This document shows, one piece after another, positions 1 to 9,019 of a DNA stretch of 64,000 nucleotides. Made by a program: the position numbers and the translations under genes. Location: the NCBI RefSeq assembly GCF_001718695.1, contig NZ_CP013420.1:1922001-1986000 (forward strand), read 5' to 3'. Below the pieces are notes generated by a model. The model did not search any database. It was given only the letters and a program-made list of their open reading frames with translations, and was not told the DNA's origin. This DNA is from Burkholderia ubonensis. Lineage in GTDB: Bacteria > Pseudomonadota > Gammaproteobacteria > Burkholderiales > Burkholderiaceae. Each line of letters starts with the position of its first letter. Positions within the stretch are counted from its first letter, which is position 1.

Positions 1-111
1 GACCTGCGCGGCGCGGTGAAGGCCGACGCGCGCGGGCGCGTCGCGCGGGCCGACGCCGCCGCGTTGCGCGCGCTGCTCGAAGCCGGCGACGCGCCTTCCG
101 AACCGGAATGA
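1..111 (+). CDS. 3' end of an unassigned protein-coding gene (partial)
   Basis: An open frame enters from the left edge and ends at TGA 109-111, giving 36 C-terminal residues (DLRGAVKADA...APSEPE). The codons are strongly GC-biased like the real genes here, and the stop lies 8 bp before the next start, so it is probably the tail of an upstream gene in the same operon as the TlpA-like gene. The tail is Ala/Arg-rich and carries no motif I can assign. In related genomes I recall the peptidoglycan-recycling ligase mpl near this position, but these residues do not themselves support that. Confidence 0.55.
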   Translation, partial: DLRGAVKADARGRVARADAAALRALLEAGDAPSEPE

Positions 112-118
112 TTCCACG

Positions 119-700
119 ATGATGATGAAACGCATGTTGGCGGTGGCGCTCGTCGCGGCCGCGGCGATCGGCGGCGGCCTCGCCGCCGGCCACTGGTTCC
201 GGGGCGGCAGCGCCGACGACGGTGTGGCGGCCGCCACATCGGCCACATCGGACTCATCGGCCGCGCCGGCTCCGTCCGGCAGCCCGGTCGAGCAGCTGTG
301 GGCCGCCGCGCTGACCGACGCCGACGGCAAGCCGGCGACGCTCGCGTCGTTCAAGGGCCAGAAGGTCGTCGTCAATTTCTGGGCGTCGTGGTGCGGCCCG
401 TGCGTCCAGGAAATGCCGGAGCTCGTCGCGCTGTCGCATGAATACCGGCAGAAAGGCATCCGTTTCATCGGGATCGGCGTCGATTCCGGGCAGAACGTGA
501 AGAATTTCCTGCAGAAGGTGAAGGTCGACTACCCGGTGTTCGTCAGCGGCTATGCCGGCGCCGATCTGGCCCGTAATTTCGGGAACACGGCCGGCGCCCT
601 GCCGTTTACGGTCGTCATCGACGAACATGGCAAAATCCGCGAGACGAAATTAGGACAAATCCAACCCGCGGAGCTGAAAAAGACCCTCGACACGTTGTGA
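119..700 (+). CDS. TlpA/ResA-like thiol:disulfide oxidoreductase
   Basis: A 193-residue thioredoxin-fold protein. Residues about 4-24 are a hydrophobic N-terminal segment (signal anchor or signal peptide), followed by an Ala/Ser-rich linker to about residue 57 and a TlpA/AhpC-TSA type domain. The redox motif WCGPC has its cysteines at 92 and 95, and a cis-proline region (GALPFTVVID) follows near residue 160. It should act in the periplasm, reducing disulfides, for example during cytochrome c maturation. The substrate cannot be told from sequence. The start is one of three consecutive ATG codons at 119-127, and no strong Shine-Dalgarno is visible, so the exact start is uncertain by one or two residues. 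It lies ahead of aroQ, separated by a 194-bp gap. Confidence 0.88.
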   Translation: MMMKRMLAVALVAAAAIGGGLAAGHWFRGGSADDGVAAATSATSDSSAAPAPSGSPVEQLWAAALTDADGKPATLASFKGQKVVVNFWASWCGPCVQEMPELVALSHEYRQKGIRFIGIGVDSGQNVKNFLQKVKVDYPVFVSGYAGADLARNFGNTAGALPFTVVIDEHGKIRETKLGQIQPAELKKTLDTL

Positions 701-894
701 CATGCGCGAATGGGCGCCCGCACGTTCGCGGTGTTTTGCAGGTCGATCGCCGCAGTTTCACCGGAATTCGCGAATACTTCGCTTAGCTCCCGGTAATTCT
801 TGCAGGCCCGGCGCCGTTGGCCGTTCGGCGAAACTGGACAAATTTCTCTAAATAGCGCTAAAGTTCGCGCAATTCCGCAGAAATAGAAGCGACC
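701..894. other. Intergenic region upstream of aroQ
   Basis: This 194-bp gap holds no open frame with convincing codon use. Its right end is relatively AT-rich and contains the proposed aroQ promoter (835-864). Confidence 0.5.
835..864 (+). promoter_or_regulatory. Candidate sigma-70 promoter for aroQ-accB-accC
   Basis: A TGGACA -35-like hexamer (835-840) and a TAAAGT -10-like hexamer (859-864) are separated by 18 bp, about 30 bp before the aroQ ATG. The local sequence is clearly more AT-rich than its surroundings. The call rests on hexamer similarity only. Confidence 0.4.
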
Positions 895-1347
895 ATGACA
901 CGATTGCTGGTGCTGCACGGCCCCAACCTGAACCTTCTCGGCACCCGGGAACCGGAGGTGTACGGCCGCGTCACGCTCGCGCAGATCGATCAGGCGCTTG
1001 CCGCGCGGGCGCAGGAAGCGGGCGTCGAGCTCACGTCGTTCCAGAGCAACCACGAAGGCGCGCTCGTCGACCGCATCCAGGCCGCGCGGGATGAACAAAC
1101 CGATTTCATTCTGATCAATCCGGCCGCGTATACGCATACGAGCGTCGCGATCCGGGACGCGCTCGCCGGCGTGGGCATCCCGTTCGTCGAGATTCACCTG
1201 TCGAACGTGCACCGCCGCGAAGCGTTCCGGCACCACTCCTACTTTTCCGACCAGGCCGAAGGCGTCATCTGCGGGCTCGGCTGGAAAGGTTACCTGTACG
1301 CGCTCGAATACGCGCTCGACAAGCTGCAAGGCGCGTCGCGCGGCTGA
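895..1347 (+). CDS. aroQ: Type II 3-dehydroquinate dehydratase
   Basis: A 150-residue cytosolic enzyme that dehydrates 3-dehydroquinate to 3-dehydroshikimate, the third step of the shikimate pathway. The family hallmarks are all present: the N-terminal [12 protein letters not shown] loop (residues 9-20), the catalytic Tyr23, the [11 protein letters not shown] segment around 73-83 and the catalytic-region His101 in EIHLSN. Length matches the usual 145-150 residues of the dodecameric type II family. accB follows after 65 bp. The aroQ-accB-accC-prmA order is common in betaproteobacteria and suggests one transcription unit. Confidence 0.97.
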   Translation: MTRLLVLHGPNLNLLGTREPEVYGRVTLAQIDQALAARAQEAGVELTSFQSNHEGALVDRIQAARDEQTDFILINPAAYTHTSVAIRDALAGVGIPFVEIHLSNVHRREAFRHHSYFSDQAEGVICGLGWKGYLYALEYALDKLQGASRG

Positions 1348-1412
1348 TTTCACGATCTGGATTCAGCGCCGGCTCGAACCGGCGCTTTCACGCATTGAAA
1401 GGGGAATTCCCG

Positions 1413-1889
1413 ATGGATCTTCGTAAGCTGAAAACTCTGATCGACCTCGTCTCCGAATCCGGCATCTCCGAGCTGGAAGTGACGGAAGGCGAAGGCAAGG
1501 TGCGCATCGTCAAGAACGCGCCGCCGGTCTACGTGCAGCCGACGGGCGGGTATGCCCCGCAAATCAGCGCGCCCGCGCAGACGGTCGCGCTGCCGGCCGA
1601 GAGCGCCGCTGCCGCGCCGGCCGCAGGCGCCGCCGCCGCGCCCGCCGCGCCGCAGGGCCACGTCGTGACGTCGCCGATGGTCGGCACGTTCTACCGCGCG
1701 CCGTCGCCGGGCGCCGACCCGTTCGCCCAGGTCGGCGACACGGTCAAGGAAGGCCAGACGCTCTGCATCATCGAAGCGATGAAGCTCCTCAACGAGATCG
1801 AGTCCGACAAGGCCGGCGTGATCAAGGAAATCCTCGTCGAGAACGGCCAGGCCGTCGAATACGGCCAGCCGCTTTTCGTGATCGGCTAA
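1413..1889 (+). CDS. accB: Biotin carboxyl carrier protein of acetyl-CoA carboxylase
   Basis: A 158-residue BCCP. The N-terminal helix ([12 protein letters not shown]) is followed by a flexible Ala/Pro-rich linker (about residues 50-82) and a C-terminal biotinyl domain. That domain carries the EAMK biotin-attachment motif, with the modified lysine at residue 124. BirA biotinylates it, AccC carboxylates the biotin, and the AccA/AccD carboxyltransferase transfers CO2 to acetyl-CoA to make malonyl-CoA for fatty acid synthesis. I chose the ATG at 1413 because an AAAGGGGA Shine-Dalgarno sits about 8 bp upstream. An in-frame ATG six codons earlier lacks one. accC follows after 85 bp. Confidence 0.97.
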   Translation: MDLRKLKTLIDLVSESGISELEVTEGEGKVRIVKNAPPVYVQPTGGYAPQISAPAQTVALPAESAAAAPAAGAAAAPAAPQGHVVTSPMVGTFYRAPSPGADPFAQVGDTVKEGQTLCIIEAMKLLNEIESDKAGVIKEILVENGQAVEYGQPLFVIG

Positions 1890-1974
1890 AGTCCGCCGCG
1901 CGGCCGCTGCGCCGCGCGCCGCCGATGCTCTCCAGGCGCCATTCGCGCGCCCCTCGAAGAGACGAATACTCGCT

Positions 1975-3342
1975 ATGTTTGAAAAAATCCTCATTGCCAA
2001 CCGCGGCGAAATCGCGCTGCGCATTCAGCGCGCGTGCCGCGAGCTGGGCGTCAAGACGGTGGTCGTCTACTCGGAAGCCGACAAGGAGGCCAAGTACGTG
2101 CGCCTCGCGGACGAAGCGGTCTGCATCGGCCCGGCCCCGTCGAACCTGAGCTACCTGAACATGCCGGCGCTGATCAGCGCCGCGGAAGTCACCGACGCCG
2201 AGGCGATCCACCCCGGCTACGGCTTCCTGTCGGAAAACGCCGATTTCGCGGAACGCGTCGAGCAATCGGGCTTCACGTTCATCGGCCCGCGTCCGGAGAC
2301 GATCCGCCTGATGGGCGACAAGGTCACCGCGAAGCAGACCATGATCAAGACCGGCGTGCCGTGCGTGCCGGGTTCGGAAGGCGCGTTGCCGGACGATCCG
2401 AAGGAGATCGTGAAGATTGCCCGCGCGATCGGCTATCCGGTCATCATCAAGGCGGCGGGCGGCGGCGGCGGCCGCGGGATGCGCGTCGTGCACACCGAGG
2501 CGGCGCTCGTCAACGCGGTGAACATGACCCGCGAGGAAGCCGGCCGCGCGTTCGGCAATCCGCAGGTCTACATGGAGAAGTTCCTCGAGAACCCGCGCCA
2601 CATCGAGATCCAGGTGCTGTCCGACGCGCACAAGAACGCGCTGTGGCTCGGCGAGCGCGACTGCTCGATGCAGCGCCGCCACCAGAAGGTGATCGAGGAA
2701 GCGCCGGCGCCCGGCATCCCGCGCCGCCTGATCGACCGGATCGGCGACCGCTGCGCGGACGCGTGCAAGAAGATGGGCTACCTCGGCGCGGGCACGTTCG
2801 AGTTCCTGTACGAGAACGGCGAGTTCTACTTCATCGAGATGAACACGCGCGTGCAGGTCGAGCACCCGGTGTCGGAACTGATCACGGGCGTCGACATCGT
2901 GCAGGAACAGATCCGCATCGCGGCCGGCGAGAAGCTCGCGCTGCGCCAGCGCGACATCCAGTTCCGCGGACATGCGATCGAATGCCGGATCAATGCCGAA
3001 GATCCGTTCAAGTTCACGCCGTCGCCGGGCCGGATCACGTCGTGGCACACGCCGGGCGGCCCGGGCGTGCGCGTCGACTCGCACGCCTACAATGGCTATT
3101 TCGTGCCGCCGAACTATGATTCGATGATCGGCAAGCTGATCACCTACGGCGCGACCCGCGAGCAGGCGATCAGCCGGATGCGCATCGCGCTGTCGGAAAT
3201 GGTGGTCGAAGGCATCCAGACCAACATCCCGCTGCACCGCGAGCTGATGATCGACTCGAAGTTCGTCGAAGGCGGCACCAGCATCCACTACCTCGAAAAC
3301 CGGCTCGCGCAGAAGCAGCAGGTCGCACCGGAAGAAGCGTAA
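1975..3342 (+). CDS. accC: Biotin carboxylase subunit of acetyl-CoA carboxylase
   Basis: A 455-residue ATP-grasp enzyme of the expected length. It carboxylates the biotin on AccB using ATP and bicarbonate. Visible marks are the N-terminal [16 protein letters not shown], the glycine-rich ATP lid ([11 protein letters not shown], about residues 161-171), the HIEIQVL and ERDCSMQRR segments, and the catalytic [12 protein letters not shown] region. It ends with the usual biotin carboxylase C-terminal domain. prmA begins 3 bp after the stop, so the two are almost certainly cotranscribed. Confidence 0.98.
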   Translation: MFEKILIANRGEIALRIQRACRELGVKTVVVYSEADKEAKYVRLADEAVCIGPAPSNLSYLNMPALISAAEVTDAEAIHPGYGFLSENADFAERVEQSGFTFIGPRPETIRLMGDKVTAKQTMIKTGVPCVPGSEGALPDDPKEIVKIARAIGYPVIIKAAGGGGGRGMRVVHTEAALVNAVNMTREEAGRAFGNPQVYMEKFLENPRHIEIQVLSDAHKNALWLGERDCSMQRRHQKVIEEAPAPGIPRRLIDRIGDRCADACKKMGYLGAGTFEFLYENGEFYFIEMNTRVQVEHPVSELITGVDIVQEQIRIAAGEKLALRQRDIQFRGHAIECRINAEDPFKFTPSPGRITSWHTPGGPGVRVDSHAYNGYFVPPNYDSMIGKLITYGATREQAISRMRIALSEMVVEGIQTNIPLHRELMIDSKFVEGGTSIHYLENRLAQKQQVAPEEA

Positions 3343-3345
3343 CGC

Positions 3346-4248
3346 ATGAGCTATCGCGAACTCGTCGTTGAACTGGCCCGGGAGCACGCGGAGGCGCTGT
3401 CCGACGCGCTGCTCGAGCTGGGCGCGCTGTCGGTGTCCGTCGAGGACGCCGACGCGGACACGCCTGACGAGCAGCCGCTGTTCGGCGAGCCGGGCCTCGT
3501 GCCCGAGCGCACCGCATGGCAGCACTCGCGCGTGATCGCGCTGCTGCCGCCCGAGCACGATCCCGCCGTGCTGCTCGCGGCGGCCGCGAACGACGTCGGC
3601 CTTGCGGCGACGCCGGCGTTCAGCGTGCGTGAAGTCGAGGAGCAGGACTGGGTGCGTCTCACGCAATCGCAATTCGAGCCGATTCCGATCGGCGAGCGGA
3701 TCTGGGTCGTGCCGTCGTGGCACGATGCGCCCGATCCCGACGCGCTCGTGCTCGAGCTCGACCCCGGTCTCGCGTTCGGCACCGGCAGCCACCCGACGAC
3801 GCGCCTCTGCATGGAATGGCTCGAGCAGTCGGTGCAGCCCGGCCAGTCGGTGCTCGACTACGGCTGCGGCTCCGGGATTCTCGCGATCCTCGCGAAGAAA
3901 TGCGGGGCGAACCCCGTCGTCGGCATCGACATCGATCCGCAAGCGGTCGAATCGGCGCGGCAGAACAGCGAGCGCAACCGCGCGGACGTCACGTACGGCC
4001 TGCCGGATGCGTGCCCTGCCGGCGAATTCGACATCGTCGTCGCCAACATCCTGTCGAACCCGCTGAAACTGATGGCCTCGATGCTCGCGTCGAAGGTGAA
4101 GCCGGGCGGACGCATCGCGCTGTCGGGCGTGCTCGCGCGTCAGGCGGACGAAGTCGCGGCCGTCTATGCGCGCTATGTCGACATTTCGGTCTGGCGCGAG
4201 CACGAAGGTTGGGTATGCCTTGCCGGAACCCGGCGCGAAAGCCATTAG
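3346..4248 (+). CDS. prmA: Ribosomal protein L11 methyltransferase
   Basis: A 300-residue SAM-dependent methyltransferase that trimethylates ribosomal protein L11. The N-terminal substrate-recognition domain spans about residues 1-100. The Rossmann methyltransferase domain has the [12 protein letters not shown] signature (residues 144-155), SAM motif [10 protein letters not shown] (169-177) and the VANILSNPL catalytic-loop motif, the PrmA version of NPP-type motifs. It is tightly linked to accC, as in many proteobacteria. Confidence 0.96.
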   Translation: MSYRELVVELAREHAEALSDALLELGALSVSVEDADADTPDEQPLFGEPGLVPERTAWQHSRVIALLPPEHDPAVLLAAAANDVGLAATPAFSVREVEEQDWVRLTQSQFEPIPIGERIWVVPSWHDAPDPDALVLELDPGLAFGTGSHPTTRLCMEWLEQSVQPGQSVLDYGCGSGILAILAKKCGANPVVGIDIDPQAVESARQNSERNRADVTYGLPDACPAGEFDIVVANILSNPLKLMASMLASKVKPGGRIALSGVLARQADEVAAVYARYVDISVWREHEGWVCLAGTRRESH

Positions 4249-4293
4249 AATAGCGCTGTCCTTCACTCTGGCCAGCAGGCCGCCCGGCTCGAC

Positions 4294-5931
4294 ATGCTTC
4301 TTGCGACGCGCTGCCCCCATTGCGAAACCGTCTTCCGCCTGCAGCAGGAACAGCTCGTGCTGCACGGCGGGCTGGTGCGCTGCGGGCACTGCCGGCAGGT
4401 GTTCGACGCGACGCGCTCGCTCGTTCCCGAGCCGACGGTGAGGCAGGAGCCGACGTCGAGGGAAGCGGCGGCGGTTGGAACGGCTCCGGTTGGAACGGCT
4501 CCGGGTGAAGCGGCTCTGATCGAAGCAACGCCGATCGAAGCAACGCCGGTCGAAGCAACGCCGGTCGAAGCGGCGCCGATTGAAGCAGTGCCGGTCGACT
4601 TAGCGCCGATCGATGCAGCCCCGGTCGAAGCACCGCCGTCCTCATCAACGCCAGCCGCGTCGGCACCGGTCAACTCAGCACCGACTGAACCAACACCCAC
4701 CGCACCAACACCGGCCGACGCCGTCAGCGACACGCCCTCCCCGACCTCACCGGCGCGGCTCTTCACCGCCGACCTGCCGGCGCACGCGGCGACGGATGGC
4801 AACTTCAGGCCTGCGGGCTGGGACATGTGGGCGCCGTGGCTCGACGCCGGCGTCGATCCGTCGCTGCTGCACAACGCGCACACCATTCGCGCCGAACCGC
4901 TCGTGCCGGTGACGCGGCAAGAAACCACGGACGCCGGCACCGTTCGCCAGACCGGCACGCCCGCGCCGATTTCGACGGATGCTGCCGAACGCCGCGTCGT
5001 CGAAGCGGCCGCATGGCCGGCCGAACCGGCTGCGGCACCGCACGACACCGACGCGTCTACCCTGCCAGCCGCAGAAACCGACCCACGCGAACCGCGCTTC
5101 ATCGCACCTGCGCAATTGATCGAGCAAGCGGGCGCCGATCCCGTCGACCCGACCGCGCCCGCAAACGCAAACGCGGACGCGCACACGCACACGCACTTTC
5201 CGGAACCAGACGACGTTCCCCGCGAACCGCGGTTCGCCTTTACGCCGGCGCCGTCCGACGCAGCGCCCGACGACAGCCACGCTGCCGAGCGTGGCGTCGC
5301 GGCCGCTGACGAACCTGCAAACGCGCCCGACGACGCCCAGTCGGCGGCAAAGCCACCCGCCCAACCGGCCGTCCCGTTCCCCGCCGCACTCACCGAAGAC
5401 GACCGCCCCCACTTCGAGGTGACGCGCGAGACCCGCGCGCCGCAACGACGCGGCATGCTCGCCGGTTTTTTCGGCGGCGTCGTCGCGGCCACGCTCGGCG
5501 TGCTGCTGTTCGCGCAGCTGGCGTGGTGGCAGCACGAATCCGTGATGATCTACTGGCCGGTCACGCAGAGCTGGTACCGTCAGGCGTGCGCGCCGCTCGG
5601 CTGCACCGTCACGCCGCCGCGCGCGATCGACGGGCTGCGGCTCGACGCGACCGATCTGCGCCAGATCGACGGCCCGCGCGTGCTCGAGCTGAAGGCGCCG
5701 TTGACGAACCGCTACCGCGTCGCGCTCGCGTATCCGTCGCTCGAGCTGACGCTGCTCGACGACACCAATCACGTCACCGTGCGCCGCGTGCTCGCCCCGC
5801 GCGATTACGTCCGGCCGGGCACGCCGATCAACGCCGGCTTGCCGGCCGGCGCGACGCAGACGATGATCGTCCGCCTCGAGACGAACGGCGCGCCCGCCTC
5901 GAATTTCCGCGTCCAGATCTTCTATCCGTGA
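4294..5931 (+). CDS. Zinc-ribbon/DUF3426 single-pass membrane protein with repetitive linker
   Basis: A 545-residue protein of unknown function. Residues about 6-40 form an MJ0042-type zinc ribbon with two CxxC pairs (CPHC and CGHC). Then comes a very long low-complexity Ala/Pro/Glu/Thr-rich linker, which includes a run of five-residue repeats of the E-A-x-P-I/V type. One membrane helix lies at about 389-409, followed by a DUF3426 domain of about 130 residues that would be outside the cytoplasmic membrane. The arrangement suggests a membrane-anchored protein with a cytosolic zinc ribbon. It is usually found beside prmA in this group, and its partner is not known. Confidence 0.85.
   Translation: MLLATRCPHCETVFRLQQEQLVLHGGLVRCGHCRQVFDATRSLVPEPTVRQEPTSREAAAVGTAPVGTAPGEAALIEATPIEATPVEATPVEAAPIEAVPVDLAPIDAAPVEAPPSSSTPAASAPVNSAPTEPTPTAPTPADAVSDTPSPTSPARLFTADLPAHAATDGNFRPAGWDMWAPWLDAGVDPSLLHNAHTIRAEPLVPVTRQETTDAGTVRQTGTPAPISTDAAERRVVEAAAWPAEPAAAPHDTDASTLPAAETDPREPRFIAPAQLIEQAGADPVDPTAPANANADAHTHTHFPEPDDVPREPRFAFTPAPSDAAPDDSHAAERGVAAADEPANAPDDAQSAAKPPAQPAVPFPAALTEDDRPHFEVTRETRAPQRRGMLAGFFGGVVAATLGVLLFAQLAWWQHESVMIYWPVTQSWYRQACAPLGCTVTPPRAIDGLRLDATDLRQIDGPRVLELKAPLTNRYRVALAYPSLELTLLDDTNHVTVRRVLAPRDYVRPGTPINAGLPAGATQTMIVRLETNGAPASNFRVQIFYP
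4474..4637 (+). repeat. In-frame 15-bp tandem repeat array within the DUF3426 gene
   Basis: About eleven degenerate 15-bp units run head to tail, with consensus close to GGTCGAAGCAACGCC. Each encodes five residues (E-A-T-P-V/I and variants). The period of a multiple of three keeps the frame open. The array lies in the disordered linker between the zinc ribbon and the membrane helix, where length changes should be tolerated. Confidence 0.85.
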
Positions 5932-6004
5932 CGCCCCGCGGCGCGCTGACGCGCGCCGGTTTCAACCCGCGCGTCCTGGCGACGCGCTATTTCGGAGCAC
6001 GAAC

Positions 6005-6508
6005 ATGAGCAAAGTTACGCTGGGTGGCAACCCGATCGACATCGCCGGCACGTTCCCGACCGTCGGTTCGCAGGCCCCCGACTTCTCGCTGGTCGGCAAG
6101 GACCTCAACGACCTGTCGCTCGCCAGCTTCGCCGGCAAGCGCAAGGTGCTGAACATCGTGCCGAGCCTCGACACCCCGACCTGCGCGACGTCGACCCGCA
6201 AGTTCAATGAAGCGGCGGCGTCGCTCGACAACACCGTCGTGATCGTCGTGTCGGCCGACCTGCCGTTCGCGGCGACGCGCTTCTGCACGACCGAAGGCCT
6301 CGCGAACGTGCTGACCGCGTCCACGTTCCGCACCGGCCGCGCATTCGCGAACGCGTACGGCGTCGACGTGACGAGCGGTCCGCTGAACGGCCTGACCGCG
6401 CGCGCCGTCGTCGTGCTCGACGCGCAGGACAAGGTGATCCACGCGCAGCTCGTCGGCGAGATCAAGGACGAGCCGAACTACGACGCCGCGCTCGCTGCGC
6501 TGAAGTAA
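6005..6508 (+). CDS. tpx: Thiol peroxidase (atypical 2-Cys peroxiredoxin)
   Basis: A 167-residue Tpx that reduces hydrogen and organic peroxides using thioredoxin. The peroxidatic cysteine is Cys60 in the [15 protein letters not shown] motif, and the resolving cysteine is Cys94 in TRFCTTEGL, both in the spacing typical of Tpx. The start has a clear GGAG Shine-Dalgarno 7 bp upstream. Probably cytosolic or periplasmic; no signal peptide is visible, which favours the cytosol. Confidence 0.97.
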   Translation: MSKVTLGGNPIDIAGTFPTVGSQAPDFSLVGKDLNDLSLASFAGKRKVLNIVPSLDTPTCATSTRKFNEAAASLDNTVVIVVSADLPFAATRFCTTEGLANVLTASTFRTGRAFANAYGVDVTSGPLNGLTARAVVVLDAQDKVIHAQLVGEIKDEPNYDAALAALK

Positions 6509-6596
6509 GCCGTTCTCCCGCTCACCCCTGCCGCGCCGCGCCCTTTTCGCGCGGCGCTGTCACGCAGGGTCCCTCATTCCTACAGGAACGCACACC

Positions 6597-7535
6597 TTGG
6601 CTACGCTGATTTGCGGCTCGATCGCCTACGACTCCATCATGACCTTTGAAGGGCGGTTCCGCGAGCACATCCTGCCCGACCAGGTGCACCTCATCAACCT
6701 GAGCTTCCTCGTGCCGACGATGCGTCGCGAATTCGGCGGCTGCGCGGGCAACATCGCCTATGCGCTGCATCTGCTCGGCGGCGACGCGCGGATGATGGGC
6801 ACGCTCGGCGCGCTCGACGCGCAACCGTATCTCGAGCGGCTCGACCGGCTCGGCATGCGCCGCGACCACGTTCGCGTGCTGCCCGACATGCACTCGGCGC
6901 ACGCGATGATCACGACCGATCTCGACAACAACCAGATCACGGCGTTTCACCCGGGCGCGATGATGCAGTCGCACCTGAACCACGTGGGCGACGCGCCGGA
7001 CATCACGCTGGCGATCGTCGGCCCGGACGGCTTCGACGGGATGGTGCAGCATACGGAAGAGCTCGCGAAGGCCGGCGTGCCGTTCGTGTTCGACCCGGGC
7101 CAGGGCCTGCCGCTGTTCGACGGCGCGACGCTGCGCCGCAGCATTGAACTTGCGACCTACGTTGCGGTCAACGACTACGAGGCCAAGCTGGTGAGCGACA
7201 AGACGGGATGGTCCGAAGACGAAATCGCCAGCCGGGTCGACGCGCTCGTCATCACGCGCGGCGAGCATGGCGCGACAATCCGCCACAAGCAGGGCGTCGA
7301 GCAGGTCCCTGTCGTGCCGGCCGAGCGCATCGCCGATCCGACGGGCTGCGGCGACGCCTTCCGGGGCGGTCTGCTGTACGGCATCGAAAAGGGCCTCGAC
7401 TGGGCGACCACGGGGCGCCTGGCCAGCCTGATGGGCTCGATCAAGATCGCCCACCAGGGGCCGCAATCCTACTCGCTGACCCGCGCCGAAATCGACACAC
7501 GCTTCGAGACTGCATTCGGCTACAGTCTCAAATGA
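6597..7535 (+). CDS. PfkB-family carbohydrate/nucleoside kinase (TTG start)
   Basis: A 312-residue ribokinase-like (PfkB) sugar or adenosine kinase. The N-terminal motif GGCAGNIAYALHLLGG lies at about residues 47-62. The C-terminal anion-hole/catalytic motif DPTGCGDAFRGG has the general-base Asp at residue 253. Such enzymes transfer the ATP gamma-phosphate to a hydroxymethyl group; adenosine, ribose and inosine-type substrates all occur, and I cannot choose between them. The start is a TTG at 6597, which brings in the conserved N-terminal strand MATLICGSIAYDS. No upstream ATG gives a better fit. Confidence 0.85.
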   Translation: MATLICGSIAYDSIMTFEGRFREHILPDQVHLINLSFLVPTMRREFGGCAGNIAYALHLLGGDARMMGTLGALDAQPYLERLDRLGMRRDHVRVLPDMHSAHAMITTDLDNNQITAFHPGAMMQSHLNHVGDAPDITLAIVGPDGFDGMVQHTEELAKAGVPFVFDPGQGLPLFDGATLRRSIELATYVAVNDYEAKLVSDKTGWSEDEIASRVDALVITRGEHGATIRHKQGVEQVPVVPAERIADPTGCGDAFRGGLLYGIEKGLDWATTGRLASLMGSIKIAHQGPQSYSLTRAEIDTRFETAFGYSLK

Positions 7536-7554
7536 ATTTTGTGGGAGAGCAATA

Positions 7555-8028
7555 ATGTTGACGAAGAACACCCTCACGCTCACGGCCATGCTGGCCGCCA
7601 CGCTGACGCTGGCCGGCTGCTTCACGCCGCCGGGCTCGGCCGACGTCTATAGCGTCGGCCAGGCGCAGCGCGAACAGACCGTCCGCATGGGCACGGTCGA
7701 AAGCGTCCGCGCGGTTCGCATCCAGTCCGAAGGCGGCGGCAGTGCGATCGGCACGCTCGGCGGCGGCGCGCTCGGCGCGGTCGCGGGCAGCGCGATCGGC
7801 GGCGGCAAAGGCTCGATCATCACCGCGATCGCGGGCGGCCTCGCCGGCGCGGTCGCCGGCAATGCGATCGGCGAAAACCTCAGCACCGCGAACGGTGTGG
7901 AAATCACCGTGCGCCTCGACAACGGCGACCTGCGCTCGATTACGCAAGCGGCGAGCGGCGAGGCGTTCCGCGCCGGCGAACGCGTGCGGCTGCTGTCGAG
8001 CGGCGGCGTCACGCGCGTCACGCACTAA
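7555..8028 (+). CDS. Glycine-zipper outer-membrane lipoprotein (SlyB/PcpY-like)
   Basis: A 157-residue predicted lipoprotein. A signal peptide ends in the lipobox LAGC with the lipidated Cys at 22. The mature part carries a glycine-zipper two-helix segment (GTLGGGALGAVAGSAIGGG, then GGLAGAVAGNAIGE, about residues 62-105) and a small C-terminal beta-rich domain. SlyB-type proteins sit in the outer membrane and help keep the envelope stable. GGGAGAG-like Shine-Dalgarno sequence precedes the ATG. The gene follows the kinase by 19 bp and is closed by a strong terminator. Confidence 0.9.
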   Translation: MLTKNTLTLTAMLAATLTLAGCFTPPGSADVYSVGQAQREQTVRMGTVESVRAVRIQSEGGGSAIGTLGGGALGAVAGSAIGGGKGSIITAIAGGLAGAVAGNAIGENLSTANGVEITVRLDNGDLRSITQAASGEAFRAGERVRLLSSGGVTRVTH

Positions 8029-8064
8029 CCGGCATCCTCAGCACGCGGCGCAAGCCGCGGTCGA

Positions 8065-8097
8065 ACGCATGCGCGAAGCTGCGCATGCGTTTTTTTT
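8065..8097 (+). terminator. Rho-independent terminator of the lipoprotein gene
   Basis: A perfect 10-bp stem (ACGCATGCGC, 8065-8074, and its complement 8081-8090) with a 6-nt loop is followed by a run of eight T residues. It lies 37 bp after the lipoprotein stop. Confidence 0.93.
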
Positions 8098-8130
8098 CGC
8101 CTGGGCGTCCCGTGCTGCCGCGTGCGGACG

Positions 8131-8164
8131 AAAAAAATCCCGCCACCCAGACCAGGTGGCGGGA
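8131..8164 (-). terminator. Rho-independent terminator of the histone-like gene
   Basis: A 10-bp perfect stem (8138-8147 with 8155-8164) with a 7-nt loop. Read leftward it is followed by seven T residues (8131-8137). It ends the minus-strand transcript of the H1-like gene. Confidence 0.92.
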
Positions 8165-8168
8165 CCGA

Positions 8169-8211
8169 TTGAGTAGCGCTACTCAACCCGCGGACACCGC
8201 GTGAGTGTCCG
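8169..8211 (-). other. Two further hairpins in the 3' UTR of the histone-like gene
   Basis: An 18-bp perfect palindrome (TTGAGTAGCGCTACTCAA, 8169-8186) and a 7-bp stem-loop (8191-8197 with 8205-8211) lie between the H1-like stop codon and its terminator. Together with the terminator they give three stem-loops in a row in the 3' untranslated region. The palindrome could equally be a protein-binding site. Confidence 0.6.
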
Positions 8212-8231
8212 GGTGGCAAAGCGATCCGCGA

Positions 8232-8870
8232 TTACGGACGGCTGCCGGTCGGGAACGGCCATGCTGCTGCCGGGTTGAGCGCGGTCTTCACGCCCGATGC
8301 CGGCGCAACCGACGCCGTCGACGCGGTCGTCGCCGGTGCGGCCTTCTTCACGACTGCCTTCTTCGGAGCCGCAGCCTTCTTCGCCGGCGCAGCAGCCTTC
8401 GGTGCGGCGGCAGCCTTCGGCGCAGCGGCCTTAGGTGCAGCAGCCTTCGGTGCGGCAGCCTTCTTCGCCGGCGCAGCAGCCTTCTTGGCGGGCGCTGCCG
8501 TCTTCGCAGCGGCCTTCTTCGCGGGCGCTGCGGTCTTCGCAGCCGCCTTCTTCGCCGGTGCCGCCTTCTTCGCAGCGGCCTTCTTCGCCGGTGCGGCCTT
8601 CTTCACCGCAACCTTCTTCGCTGCGGCCTTCTTCGCCGGTGCCGCCTTCTTCGCAGCAACCTTCTTCACCGCGACCTTCTTCGCAGCAACCTTCTTCACT
8701 GCAGCGGCCTTCTTCGCTGCTGCCTTCTTCGCTGCGGCCTTCTTCGCCGGTGCCGCCTTCTTTGCAGCAACCTTCTTCACGGCGACCTTCTTCGCAGCAA
8801 CCTTCTTCACTGCAGCGGCCTTCTTCGCAGCTGCCTTCTTCGCAGCCGGTTTCTTCTTGGCAGTAGCCAT
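8232..8870 (-). CDS. Histone H1-like alanine/lysine-rich DNA-binding protein
   Basis: A 212-residue, extremely basic, low-complexity protein built from AAKK, AVKK and APAKK units, like the C-terminal tail of eukaryotic H1 and bacterial HctB/AlgP-type proteins. Such proteins bind and compact DNA in the nucleoid. Residues 13-49 are repeated exactly as 50-86. The last about 35 residues lose the lysine pattern and end in the non-repetitive tail NPAAAWPFPTGSRP, which I would expect to be conserved in Burkholderia homologues. The start has a GGAGAA Shine-Dalgarno 5 bp upstream. Low-complexity genes like this vary in length between strains. Confidence 0.88.
   Translation of the reverse strand: MATAKKKPAAKKAAAKKAAAVKKVAAKKVAVKKVAAKKAAPAKKAAAKKAAAKKAAAVKKVAAKKVAVKKVAAKKAAPAKKAAAKKVAVKKAAPAKKAAAKKAAPAKKAAAKTAAPAKKAAAKTAAPAKKAAAPAKKAAAPKAAAPKAAAPKAAAAPKAAAPAKKAAAPKKAVVKKAAPATTASTASVAPASGVKTALNPAAAWPFPTGSRP
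8613..8834 (-). repeat. 111-bp tandem duplication within the H1-like gene
   Basis: Two adjacent 111-bp copies (8724-8834 and 8613-8723) encode the same 37 residues and differ only at a few synonymous bases. The length is a multiple of three, so gain or loss of a copy would keep the frame. Confidence 0.88.
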
Positions 8871-9019
8871 GTTTTTCTCCTTCAGGTTCAGATGAGAGTC
8901 AGTTCAAACTACACCCTTCGTCAAAACCCGCTTCCCGCGGACGCTGTTCAGGACGTGCGCTTCGAAGCGGGCTATTCATCGGCGTACGCGGATACCACAC
9001 GCTTACGCTAATGAATACG

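Noticed and set aside
8871..9019. A promoter for the H1-like gene
   Set aside because: Several weak -10-like sequences exist but none has an acceptable -35 at the right distance, so I did not call one.
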